Of a stretch of 64,000 bases of DNA, positions 1-9,577 are shown piece after piece (position 1 is the first letter of the stretch; every line of letters starts with the position of its first letter). A program made the translations under genes and the position numbers. The notes below the pieces were generated by a model that saw only the letters and a program-made list of their open reading frames with translations, was not told the DNA's origin and ran no database searches. This DNA is from Hirundichthys speculiger (taxonomy: Eukaryota; Chordata; Actinopteri; Beloniformes; Exocoetidae), in assembly GCA_018398805.1 (NCBI GenBank), contig JAGFBZ010001939.1, positions 1 through 64,000 of the forward strand. The letters are read 5' to 3'.

Positions 1-538
1 AGCAACAACGTCACAGTGCCCTGAATGTCCGCAAACGCGACCGTGAGCACAGTTCCCTGGAGTGAGTCAACGTTTTTTTTTTTTTTTGTTCCGTAAACTG
101 TATCCAGTGGTGGCATAAAAGTTCAGTCAATAATGTGGCAAAGGGCTCCTTAAAGCAGCGCTGCCTCAGTGAAGTCAGGTGGCAGGGTAAAACTGTACTC
201 ACTGACCCGGGAAAGGGAGGAAGGGGGAGGACGGAGAGGGAAACGTTCCACCTGTTCGGACCGGAACAAGCCGACGTTCGTGGACCCCAGCGCCGTCTTC
301 TCGCCGAGACTCGCCAGCCGTCGCCACTCACGCACGGCTCCAACACCCGCGCCTGGCACCAGACACGTCCACCTGCAAACGCACACAACTCTTCCGCACC
401 AGAACTCCTCCAGCTGCCGGTGCCCGCCGCCGTCGTTTAAAGTTCCGCTTCCTTGTACTCAGCCCCGCCTCTCCATTCTCCCTCCACTCCTGATGCGCTC
501 TCTCATTGGCCAAGAGGCAAGTCATGCTCGCCCCCACA
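1..538 (-). repeat. 3' LTR (partial, continues left of window)
   Basis: This segment aligns with 6653-7193. On the minus strand it begins TGTGGGGGCGAGCATG at 538, directly after a purine-rich tract, as expected for the U3 start of a 3' LTR. Visible differences from the other LTR are a longer T run near 70-87, one A fewer near 97, G for A near 322, one T fewer near 437 and T for A near 455. The R/U5 end lies outside the window. Long frames inside it (for example 11-388 minus and 169-669 plus) are chance readings of the GC-rich LTR. Confidence 0.93.
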
Positions 539-550
539 TTCCCCCCTTCC
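539..550 (-). promoter_or_regulatory. Polypurine tract for plus-strand priming
   Basis: On the minus strand the bases just before the 3' LTR read GGAAGGGGGGAA and are followed at once by TGTGGGGG. An all-purine run abutting the LTR is the standard site where the RNase H-resistant primer starts second-strand synthesis. It also fixes the LTR edge at 538. Confidence 0.8.
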
Positions 551-758
551 AAACCCTGCCACCACCAAGACTTCAAACAGCACTGGCTCATGTTGATCAA
601 CGTCCACTAGCACACTATAGTCCAGGTGTGCCATCAGAAAGCTTTTCTCTCTTTTTTTTTTTTTTTTGAAAAGCTTTTTTTTCTTTTTCATCAAACAATC
701 ATAAATGTAGCATACATGGTAAGAACATGAACATATAACAGCAAAATAGAACATACAC

Positions 759-1482
759 TTATTTCAAGACATAGTCTTTGAATCTAAGGGGGAGCTGACC
801 CCTAGAACTTCTCTGAGGCCTAATAGGCAGAGGCTGGTCCTCACTATCAATACTTGACTCATCTGCATCGTCAACAGATGCATCTGACTCCACTTCAGTA
901 CAGTGGTCTGCCATTATCCCCGAGTGCTCGCTATTTCCTTCCCCCCCACTTGTGTCGGCGTCTCTGTGTTGTGTACTACGGGTGGGTGTGTGTAGAGTGC
1001 AAGGTGTCTGGTGGGTGTCGGGCATTCGCTGAATAGGAGGGACACTGGCAGGGCTATATGGCAGATAAATCATATCAGCATCATCGGACATGGGCTGATC
1101 TGAGGCCCTACATGAATAATGGGGTCGGGGACTTTTCTGCAATCTGGGGCCTTCGAAAGTGCAGGGTTTTAATTGATCCCTGTGCACAACCCTTGTAGGG
1201 CCGCCAGCCTCTGGCTTAATGGTGAAAACTGGCATATCAGGGTGGTTTTGTGCCACCACAAGAAAGGGGTCTGATTCCCATCTATCCTGAATTTTATTTC
1301 TCCCTCTTGGTCGATGGTTCCGCAGAAGAACCCTGTCTCCAGGCCTAAGAAGGGCTCCACGTGCTTTGCGATCATACATCCGTTTTCGTTTCTTGGAGGC
1401 ATCTTGTCCAGCTCGCCGGGCTGCATCTGCGGCTATTTGTAGTCGCTGGTGATGGTCCAGGACCCATTCATCGAGGTTTTCC
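759..1482 (-). pseudogene. Integrase C-terminal part of Gypsy pol
   Basis: The frame opens near 1482 and has its first Met at 1379. It holds a basic segment ([13 protein letters not shown]), then [10 protein letters not shown] and PFLVV...[10 protein letters not shown]...[11 protein letters not shown], the usual C-terminal fold of Gypsy integrases that follows the catalytic core. An acidic, low-complexity tail of about 120 residues follows and ends at 759. It is one frame away from the core at 1468-2025, so a single-base indel near 1470-1490 separates them. No clear chromodomain was seen. Confidence 0.85.
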
Positions 1483-2025
1483 TACGTCACTCGCTTCCAG
1501 GTCTTTGCCTCCAAGTATGTCCCGAGGTAGCCTTGCATCCCTTCCAAAGAGTAGATAGAAAGGCGAATACCCAGTTGAGCAGTGTACATGACTATTATAG
1601 GCTAGGGTCAACTCTGGGAGATGTTCTTTCCAGTTTCTTTTCTTTTCGGTGGGGAGGGACCTGAGCATGTCGTGCATCGTTCTGTTAAAACGTTCGCACT
1701 GGGCATTTCCCTGAGGGTGGTAGGGACTCGTCCTGCTCTTGGCAATTCCATACACCCGACAAAGCTCTTTAATGACGCTAGCCTCAAAGTTCCGGCCCTG
1801 GTCGGAATGTAACCGTGCGGGACAGCCATAATAGACAAACCAATTTTTGACAATTGCATTGGCGGTTGTTCTTGCTGTTTGGTCCTTAGTAGGAACCGCA
1901 ATGGTAAACCTTGTGAACATATCAGTAAGTACAAGGACATTTTCGTACCCTCCAACCGATGGCTCTAAAAGGGTATAGTCCATTGCCAGCACTTCCAAAG
2001 GGGCCACAACATTTGTGCAAGACAT
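1468..2025 (-). pseudogene. Integrase catalytic core of Gypsy pol
   Basis: The 185-residue frame carries the DDE triad: D16 in LAMDYT, D75 in [10 protein letters not shown] and E111 in [12 protein letters not shown]. The D75-E111 spacing of 35 intervening residues is the D,D35E pattern of retroviral-type integrases. TDMFTRF and [14 protein letters not shown] are also family hallmarks. The core itself appears intact. It is out of frame with both the upstream zinc-binding part (ending near 2100) and the downstream tail (from 1482). It would insert element cDNA into the chromosome. Confidence 0.93.
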
Positions 2026-3122
2026 TGGTGCCTGAGCTTTGGGGAATACGTCTCTGGTGAGCGCACAGCGCTTGCATTGCTGTACCCAGCACTTGACACA
2101 TCTTTAGCCATAGCAGGCCAATAGTAGCCCCGCCTAAGGGCCTCTAGCGTTCCCTTCTCGCTGAAGTGCCCACCATGGTCATGTTGGTTCTCGAACACTG
2201 TTCTCTGCAGAGACCCGGGGACAACCAGTTGACGCACATCTTCACCATCTCTGGGGTCCTGCAGGCACCGGATGAGGACACCATGCTGAATTTTCAGACG
2301 CCCCCACTGTCCTACGAGCCGCCGCTGTGGCCAGTTCATTGTCCGCAAAACTTCTTTCAATGGTTTTTGGCATGCTTTCAGCGCAAGCAGGACTGGGCTA
2401 ATGTCAGGGTCCTGCCTCTGTAGTTTTCGCATCTCATCCCAGCTAAATCCGCATATCTGGCCTCTCACGGTCGACTGGGCTGCTGACTGAACCGGTACTT
2501 CCTTCGCATCAGCATCACTAGTTGGCCACAGACAGGCACGCACCTCATCTTCTTTTATGACCAGGAAGTCCTTCTCTCTGTCTTCCACTTCTGGCTCCGT
2601 GGTCACCGGGATACGAGATAGCACATCTGCATTTTGGTTCATCCTGCCTGGTTTATAGTGAACCTCGAAGTTAAATTCGGCTAACTGGGCCACCCATCTT
2701 TGCTCAACTGCGCTGAGGTTCGCAGTCTCTAAGTATCTTAGTGGGTTGTGGTCTGTAATGACTGTGAATTTAGAGAAGAGCAGTAAGTCACGAAACTTTT
2801 CAGTTATTGCCCACTTGAGGGCAAGTAGCTCCAGCTTAAAAGCACTATAGTTTCGGTCATTTCTTTCCGAGCCCCGCAGACCCCGACTAGCAAAAGCGAT
2901 GACCCTCTCGACCCCTTCCTGTTTTTGGCTCAAGACTGCCCCCAGGCCTAGACAACTTCCATCTGTGGTTACGATGAAGGGGAGACCAAGGTCAGGGTAG
3001 GCAAGTATGGGTGGGGCCATGAGGCACTTCTTTAGGCTATCAAAGGATGCCTGGCACTCCTCATCCCACTCAAATGGCTGTGACTTTGCATTTAGTTCAC
3101 CTCTTTTCTGTTTGCCCATCAA
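1965..3122 (-). pseudogene. RNase H domain and integrase zinc-binding N-terminus
   Basis: The 385-residue frame begins inside the RT-RNase H connection. RNase H acidic residues are visible at D54 (VTTDGSCLGLGAVLSQ), E98 (KLELLALKW) and D124 (TDHNPLRYL). A linker of about 190 residues leads to the start of the integrase HHCC finger, H...H in NQHDHGGHFSEKGT, followed by [14 protein letters not shown]. After this the frame changes, near 2095-2110, and the two cysteines fall in another frame, so the last 35 or so residues printed here are not integrase. Confidence 0.92.
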
Positions 3123-4214
3123 AGTATGTAGAGGCCTTGCTAATTGGGCAAAGCGGGGAACGAAACCGCCTGTAGTAAGACATAAAGCCCACCACTTGAC
3201 GGACTTCTTTCACAGAACATGGAGCAGGCCAATCCTCCAGCACCTTCACTTTTTCCATATCTACTTGAACCCCCCTTTGCCGAGACCACATGACCAAGAA
3301 ACTTTACCTCCTTTCTGAGCAAGAAACACTTTTTAGGCTTGAGTTTGAGCCCATGTTCCTGCAGCCTACCAAGCACGAGATCTAAGCGCTGCAAATGGCT
3401 TTCAAAGTCCTTCGAGAACACGAGGACATCGTCCAGGTAAATCAGAAGCACTTCGAAAGCCATGTCCCCCAGCACAACCTCCATTAGGCGCTGAAACGTC
3501 GCGGGGGCGTTACAGAGCCCAAATGGCATGCGGGTCCATTCATACAACCCGAATGGTGTTGTTACCGCGGTTTTCTCCTGATCCTGCTGAGCAGCTACAG
3601 CTACTTGAAAGTACCCAGCAGTCAGGTCCAAAGACGAAAAGAGCTGCGCCTGCCCCAGGGCGTCCAAAGGACTCCTCCACCCTAGGGAGGGGGTAAGCAT
3701 CTCTGTGTGTTACATTATTAAGTTTTCTGTAATCACAACAGAACCGTACTGACCCATCCTTCTTCATGACCACAACTGCCGGGGACGCCCACGGACTGCA
3801 GCTCTCCTTTAGCACACCCTGCGCAACTAGATCCTGAACATGCTGCTTGACTTCTTGGAAAACGTGGGGTGGCACCCTGCGATGTCTTTGTTTAATGGGG
3901 TGTGCACTGCCAGTGGGTATACAATGAGTAACGGTAGTGGTGTAGCCATAGTCCCTATCATCTCGTGAAAACACAGTATGGTGCTTCTCCAACAGATGGT
4001 TGAGCTGATGCACTTGGTCTGGGGTGAGGCCCTGAAGATCTGCTTGTACAGGAACGGCCAATGGCCCTGACTCTTCCGGCTGAGGTTGCATCCTGGCTCG
4101 CAATGGCTTTGACTCGGAGCTCACCTGCTGCCTCCTCAAAAGCCACCACTTCTTTAGGCAGCACTTTGTGTGGCTTACACAATTCAGCCACTCTTGCTCT
4201 TGGAGGTAAAACAA
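3097..4214 (-). pseudogene. Reverse transcriptase of Gypsy pol, broken into frame segments
   Basis: Segment 3540-4214 holds the N-terminal RT blocks: PIKQRHRRVPP, SPWASPAVVVMKKDGSVRF and YRKLNNVTHRDAYPLPRVEE. Segment 3140-3700 holds SLDLTAGYFQ (catalytic D25), TPFGLYEWTRMPFGLCNAPATF, the YLDD box at residues 88-91 and FLGHVVS. Segment 3097-3297 gives the RT end (VLEDWPAP, VVGFMSYYRRF). Frame changes fall near 3680, 3275 and 3165. All catalytic blocks are recognisable and no stop lies between breaks, which fits a few recent indels rather than long decay. Confidence 0.93.
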
Positions 4215-4497
4215 TGGGTTTGTGGCTCGGGTTCATTAGTCGGACTGGGACCTTCCCACCCACTGAGTTTGCTAAAACATTGGCTATCAGCAGCCCAGGA
4301 GGTGTGTTCACAGTGGGAGAAGCCTCCACCAAGACCTGGTATTTTATTTTAGGGGACACCCGACAACGCCCTTCAATGACTGTTTCACTACAGGGGGGAA
4401 TGATGACAGCCCGCCTACCACCACACCACTTTAACAAAGCCAATCCTCCCATTTCGGTCCACCATTTGCTCCTCCTTGCCCATTTCCACAAAGACAC
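3958..4497 (-). pseudogene. Protease-to-RT linker region of Gypsy pol
   Basis: The 179-residue frame continues the element after the protease domain. It contains a segment typical of Gypsy polyproteins between protease and RT (IIPPCSETVIEG and GLLIANVLANSVGGKVPVRL). The pol frame shifts near 4140 into the 3540-4214 frame, so residues after about 120 here are not original protein. It also overlaps the end of the protease frame near 4431-4497, marking another break. Confidence 0.75.
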
Positions 4498-5372
4498 GAC
4501 GAAGGCTCATACCCCCGCTCCGTTGTCCATGCCTCTCCATCTGCTGCACACCCCTCTAAGCCAGCGAATAGGCTACGAAGCTCGCCGAGCACATTCATGC
4601 CTAGTATGCCTGAGGCCCCACCTGTGTTGTCAGTCTTGTCTCGAAGCACAAACACACACTTTCCCTTTCCCGGAAGCTTCTTTCCCAGGCATTCGATATC
4701 CGCATACAGGCACCCAATTATGGGGATGTCCAAGCCGTTGGCAGCTGTTAATTTAACCCACTTTGCGGGCGACAGGGTCTTTCCCTCAAACTGCCTTTTA
4801 AAGTGAGCCTCTGAAATAGTAGTTACTTCTGAGCCAGTGTCTAGCAGGCAGCAGGTCCTCACTCCATCCACCAACACATCTATTGTAAAACAATTGCCGA
4901 AAGCACCTTGCGGGTCCCCAATCTGTCCCACCTCGGATTGATCAGAAGGCAGTGTGCTGGATTTAGCAGTGGCTGTGCTCATTTTTGCTTGCGCCTGTTC
5001 AGTCTGTTTTGGCTCAGTAACTGGATTGTTAGCTTGGGGCAGCTTTCTCTGTAGGCAGTTACGGCTTGTATGTCCCGGTTGGCCACAGGTATAGCAGATC
5101 AGTCTGCCCTCTCTGTCTCGTAGAGGTGGCTTTTTCACCTCCCCTTGTGGGCTATTGCGCTGTTCCGCTCTTTGCAGCGCGGTAAGAAGCTCATCCTGTC
5201 TTGCTGCAAGTTTTTGTATGGATTCATGCAGTGACTGCAGTGACAGCCCAGCACAGGGGTTACTTTCTGCAGACGCAGCGCTTACTGTTCCCCGGTTGGG
5301 GTTCTTAAACTGGACCAGCTGACAGAACTTCTTCTTCTTCTGACCAGTCAATCGCAGCCTGCATGAGCTCAC
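4431..5372 (-). pseudogene. Nucleocapsid zinc knuckle and aspartic protease of Gypsy element
   Basis: The 313-residue frame has a CCHC knuckle at residues 93-106 (CYTCGQPGHTSRNC, spacing C-x2-C-x4-H-x4-C) that binds RNA in capsid assembly. A retropepsin active site follows at about 176-183 (LLDTGSEV), with the second protease motif near GILGMNVLGEL. The first 20 or so residues overlap the gag frame and are probably not native, because gag runs into this frame at a GAA-repeat. The last 40 residues lie past the next frame change near 4480. Confidence 0.93.
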
Positions 5373-6045
5373 TGAATTTTTTAGATTCCTTCCCCTTGGT
5401 TTGCCGCTTCATCTCTCTGCGTAAGGAATCATCATACAAGCCCAACACAAACTGTTCTATAAGCACTGAATCTGGATCTTGGAAACGCTTTTCATCACGT
5501 CTTATTAAACGACGAAGCTTCTCCTGAAGGTCATAAGCAAATGCCCTAATTTTTTCACCAGCTACCTGCTTGCGATCATAGAATTCTCTTAGTCTTGTGC
5601 CTACAGGGACTTTGTCACCATACACCTCCTCAAGGACCCTGAAAACAGACTCAGCATTTGTAGCGCTACTCTCCAACATGAGCCTAACAGTAAGTTTGGC
5701 TTCCCCCTTCAGGTGTTGCTTTATGAGTTCCACTTTATCCTCTTCAGGAATTTTACATACTTTAAAATATGACTTCATTGAAGCTATCCATTCCTCTATA
5801 CATTGCTCATCACCTCCTTTACTGCCCGTGAAATCTGTACACTTTCTATCTCTCTGTATGTAGACAGTAGGTTGGTTTTTCTGTTCAAGCACCACTTTTG
5901 CCATAGCCAAAGCCTCTCTTTGATCTTTTCTGGCCTGCACCAGTAGAACTGATTGTTCTTTCATAAATGAGGACTGTTCATCAAACCTCGCTTGGAGTTC
6001 CTGAAACTGTGCGCGCAACTGATTCATCTCTTCTGAGTCTGACAT
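5305..6045 (-). CDS. Gag capsid polyprotein (Gypsy), C-terminus lost at frame change
   Basis: The frame starts MSDSEEMNQLRAQFQELQ. Residues about 5-60 form a heptad-rich coiled coil, and residues about 75-215 match the retrotransposon gag fold, with IEEWIASMKSYF, LKGEAKL and FVLGLYDDSLRREM as typical blocks. It is the first frame after the 5' LTR and runs 246 residues. It ends shortly after WSEEEEV, where the GAA run at about 5332-5343 coincides with a switch into the frame of the zinc knuckle and protease. That switch could be a slippage mutation or a programmed shift. Confidence 0.9.
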   Translation of the reverse strand: MSDSEEMNQLRAQFQELQARFDEQSSFMKEQSVLLVQARKDQREALAMAKVVLEQKNQPTVYIQRDRKCTDFTGSKGGDEQCIEEWIASMKSYFKVCKIPEEDKVELIKQHLKGEAKLTVRLMLESSATNAESVFRVLEEVYGDKVPVGTRLREFYDRKQVAGEKIRAFAYDLQEKLRRLIRRDEKRFQDPDSVLIEQFVLGLYDDSLRREMKRQTKGKESKKFSELMQAAIDWSEEEEVLSAGPV

Positions 6046-6208
6046 TTTAACTAGGCTTGCTTAAATAGGCAACACAGATATTCGTGCTGTTCGTGTACGC
6101 CAAATGTAAGAGCTTATACTTAGATAGGAGCAACAATACCGTCCCAGACAGTACTACAAGGTGCAACAGCTTAGAAGGAGCAGCAGTTATTTGAAATATG
6201 TGCCGACA

Positions 6209-7193
6209 TGTGTGTGCGTTATGCGTTTCCCACCCCACAACTCAGAATAAACGACCAGGTTGAATAAACAAAAATTTTATTAGAGCTCCAAGCTCTAAAA
6301 CCTACCACTAAGTGTGGATGAAATAGGTTTCTTTTTCTTAAATAAAATAACAAAATAAAAAGTAGTTTTAAATAATTAACTTGAAATTTTGTCACCAAAG
6401 GGCCTCCATAGCCACTTTTAACACACTCAGTTCCTTATAAACCCAACACTCTTATTTTGTATTTCAACAGTTTCACACTTGAAGTCAAACAGCCTATGTG
6501 TCCCGGGACCTTACTAACAGAAACACTGAATGATTTAACAGTTAACCTCGTTTGCAAAACCTTAATTTACTTAATTCACCACATAAATGAAACACCTTCA
6601 AAGTTACTGTAGACAGGCATACAAATAAAAACATCACCAACAGTAACGACACAAGCAACAACGTCACAGTGCCCTGAATGTCCGCAAACGCGACCGTGAG
6701 CACAGTTCCCTGGAGTGAGTCAACGTTTTTTCCTTTTTTTGTTCCGTAAAACTGTATCCAGTGGTGGCATAAAAGTTCAGTCAATAATGTGGCAAAGGGC
6801 TCCTTAAAGCAGCGCTGCCTCAGTGAAGTCAGGTGGCAGGGTAAAACTGTACTCACTGACCCGGGAAAGGGAGGAAGGGGGAGGACGGAGAGGGAAACGT
6901 TCCACCTGTTCGGACCGGAACAAGCCGACGTTCGTGGACCCCAGCGCCGTCTTCTCGCCGAGACTCGCCAGCCGTCACCACTCACGCACGGCTCCAACAC
7001 CCGCGCCTGGCACCAGACACGTCCACCTGCAAACGCACACAACTCTTCCGCACCAGAACTCCTCCAGCTGCCGGTGCCCGCCGCCGTCGTTTTAAAGTTC
7101 CGCTTCCTTGAACTCAGCCCCGCCTCTCCATTCTCCCTCCACTCCTGATGCGCTCTCTCATTGGCCAAGAGGCAAGTCATGCTCGCCCCCACA
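6209..7193 (-). repeat. 5' LTR (inner edge approximate)
   Basis: The outer edge at 7193 is fixed by the alignment with the 3' LTR, which diverges after ...GCCCCCACA. The inner (U5) edge is not resolved. A TG/CA-consistent limit lies near 6209, but I could not identify a clear tRNA primer-binding site there, and a limit up to about 6240 is possible. A minus-strand AATAAA lies at 6276-6281, placing R/U5 at the low-coordinate end as expected. Estimated LTR length is 0.95-0.99 kb. Confidence 0.85.
6276..6281 (-). promoter_or_regulatory. Polyadenylation signal of the LTR
   Basis: Minus-strand AATAAA sits in the low-coordinate (R/U5) end of the 5' LTR. The equivalent position in the 3' LTR, outside the window, would terminate the genomic transcript. 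Confidence 0.5.
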
Positions 7194-7199
7194 CTAAGA

Positions 7200-7375
7200 T
7201 TAAATAATAATAAAAATATATTTCATAAATAAAACATATATTTCATAATAATGAGAAATATTTAATAATAATAAACATGTATTTCATAATAATGGGAAAC
7301 ATTTCATAATAATGGATACGTATTTCATAATAATAAATGCCTGTATTGCATAATAATATGAAATACTAATATGAG
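7200..7375. repeat. AT-rich degenerate tandem repeat
   Basis: Five to six imperfect copies of a roughly 25-35 bp unit built on TATTTCATAATAATGGGAAA follow the 5' LTR immediately. The unit varies in length and base content. Confidence 0.7.
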
Positions 7376-7380
7376 ACCCA

Positions 7381-8746
7381 AACGGGGCTCCATACTGGAA
7401 GACACATGCAAATGCTTTAGAGGTTGAATCTCCCTCAGAGACAGGACGACACGATAACCCCCCCGCCCACTCCCCAACCAGTAACGCAGCAAAGCCGGCA
7501 ATAAGTTATAGTTTGACTCCGTCTGCACGTGCTCTGCTGACAGCGTCTGCAGATATCGCTGTAGTAAAGGCCTGAATTATTTACGCGCGGTGGAACATCA
7601 AAACACTTTGCTAATGAGAGAACCCACAGGTGCAAAAGGGCTAAAAAAAAAGGTCATTTTTCCATGTGATTATATATTAACATTCATATTCTCAACTTCA
7701 AAAGCTCCAGTCCCTCCATTAGTACTCCATCTGGCAGCCGTGCAGCAAATCAGCCAATCACAATTAGCGCACGAGTCGTTAGGCTCATGAATGTGTGTGT
7801 TTCATCTTGTTCCCCTGTCACTACTAATGTGAAAACTCCCGTTGTATAATGCCAATTTTAGTTGAAGTTATGACTAAGCGGGATGGTAATAAGCACGAGA
7901 CGGTTTGGGATTTTGAATAAGAATGAGACGTTGCACTCAGTCTGCGTCTCAACACCTCAGCTCTTCATCTGTGAGAGACAGCTGATCTAATGGGAGCCAA
8001 TATGGGCCGATGGTTAATGCATGAGAGGCAGTCCTTTAGACTAATGGATGCTGCAAAGTGAAAAATCGAGGAAGATAAAAGAGCAATAAGAGGTAAAAAA
8101 AAAAAAAGGAAGAGGAAGAGGGAAAGAAATGTCAGTGAAAGAGCAGCAGGAAAGATCAAGCAGAGATCATTGCTCGGCTGCAGACGGATTAAAAACTTTT
8201 GGATGGGGGGGGCAGTAACAGTCATCAGCGCGATGAACGGCCGCATGGCGTCAGGGGTGCGATAGATTTAAAGTATTTCAACTCTGTTGCTGCGCATGGA
8301 AAGGTGTTTTTGAGCTGTAACTTTACTGTGTGACGAAACATGAACTCTACGATTATTTAGCCACAATAAAATGATGCAATGATGACGATGCGGTTTTAGT
8401 CGGTAGAAGGTTAGCGGACTGTGAGTCGACGACTGCACCTGCGCTCATCAACACAGTTTGATCGAGGCCCGTCAGTGTCAGTTATCCATCTCAGGTCTGC
8501 AGGTTTTTTCACCGTCGATGGCTGCGGCTCTTCAGCCGCCGTCGCCACTCAGAGGCTGACCTTCAGGGGCGGAGCCTCGGGGGGGGCTGGGGGGACAGCA
8601 CTCCCCCGGCCCAGGCCCAGGAGGGCCCGGTGAAAGATGAAGAAAGAGGCATCGGTTACGCCTTACGCACTTCTGGATAAAAAGAGCACAGGAAAAGACT
8701 AAACTAAAAAGCTGGTCAGAGTTGGTATCAGGCGAAATCAGCACTT
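7381..8746. other. No gene seen; single-copy AT-rich DNA
   Basis: There are only short frames without recognisable domains, an A run at 8095-8107 and G/C runs near 8578-8635. I see no repeat ends, RNA gene or splice-supported exon here. Confidence 0.5.
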
Positions 8747-9577
8747 GGGCCCCGATTGTACACCTCCCGCTAGCCGCTAGTCACTACCCGCAAATTGCGG
8801 GTTTAGGAACTCCACTAACCGCTAATGCAATCTTTTGCTTCCCAAAAGCCGCTACCCGCTATGCCAACTGCCTTACTCACATTGTAGGTGTGGCAATGGG
8901 TGTGTCTTTTGCGCTTTCCGCAAACTCGGTATCTTGCGATCGCGGGTTTAGGATAGCGGGTACCCGCTACCCGCGATCGCAAGATACCGAGTTTGGGATA
9001 TGTCTGAAACTGTTGGTGGTCGAGGAGAGACAGGAACATTAATTGTTCGTGATCGTTAAATGCACATCCAATGATTCGTTCTGCAGTATTTTAAAAGGCA
9101 CATCAGACTCCCAGCACCTCCTGCTGAGAATATTATGTTCCTGCAGCTCTGCCTGGGCGTGTTTACTGGGAGTACACCAACTATCTGGGACTTTCAGGTA
9201 GCTGATAGGAATTGTCTGTGTAAAAATATTTATATGTATATATCAGTGCAGAGGTGGAGGAGGAAGGAAGAGGAGGAAGCTCTACAGCAGAGTCCCAGAT
9301 GAGCTGCGCATGAGAGCTGCTCTGATCTGGATGAAAAGACGCTACATAGTAGTTTGCAGGTAGCACAACCTGCTCTTAAAGGCAATGGCTGCTGACGCAC
9401 TGATTGGTTAAACAGGTAAAACGCCCTAACCACTCCTATATATAATATAGCGGGTAGCGCAGGTAAGATCACGGGTTTAGGGAGGTGGAAGATTGCGATC
9501 TTTGTGGGGGAATGATCCTCCCGCTACCCGGTATCCCTAAATAGCTGCTTTAGGAGGTTTGGCAGAAAATCGGGCCC
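8747..9577. mobile_element. Palindrome-rich non-autonomous DNA transposon candidate
   Basis: The segment begins GGGCCCCGATTGT and ends AATCGGGCCC, giving a short terminal inverted repeat (GGGCCC-GATT). Inside, the motif GCGGGTAG / CTACCCGC recurs many times in both orientations. A perfect 26-bp inverted repeat (8922-8947 and 8969-8994) encloses a 21-bp loop. No transposase is visible. Flanks show no clear TSD, so superfamily is open; GGGCCC-starting termini recall PIF/Harbinger-like MITEs, which is only a resemblance. Confidence 0.55.

Larger units (their letters stand above)
1..7193 (-). mobile_element. Ty3/Gypsy LTR retrotransposon, near full length, 3' LTR cut by window edge
   Basis: Read on the minus strand the order is LTR, gag, zinc knuckle, protease, RT, RNase H, integrase, polypurine tract, LTR. 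Integrase lying after RT/RNase H is the Ty3/Gypsy (Metaviridae) order and excludes Ty1/Copia. No env-like frame is present: the 220 bp between the integrase tail (759) and the 3' LTR (538) has no convincing ORF. The LTRs match almost base for base over 1-538 versus 6653-7193, with about five differences, which indicates a recent insertion. Pol is split by about seven single-step frame changes while the frames between are free of stops. The flanking TSD cannot be checked because one end lies outside the window. Confidence 0.95.

Noticed and set aside
11..669. Frames inside the LTRs (11-388, 135-440, 169-669 and their counterparts at 6542-7192)
   Set aside because: The LTR is regulatory, and the frames reflect its GC-rich composition. 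Their repetition is due to the two LTRs.
551..758. env-like gene downstream of integrase
   Set aside because: Only about 200 bp separate the integrase tail from the polypurine tract, too short for an envelope, and no signal peptide or membrane segment in a pol-consistent frame is present.
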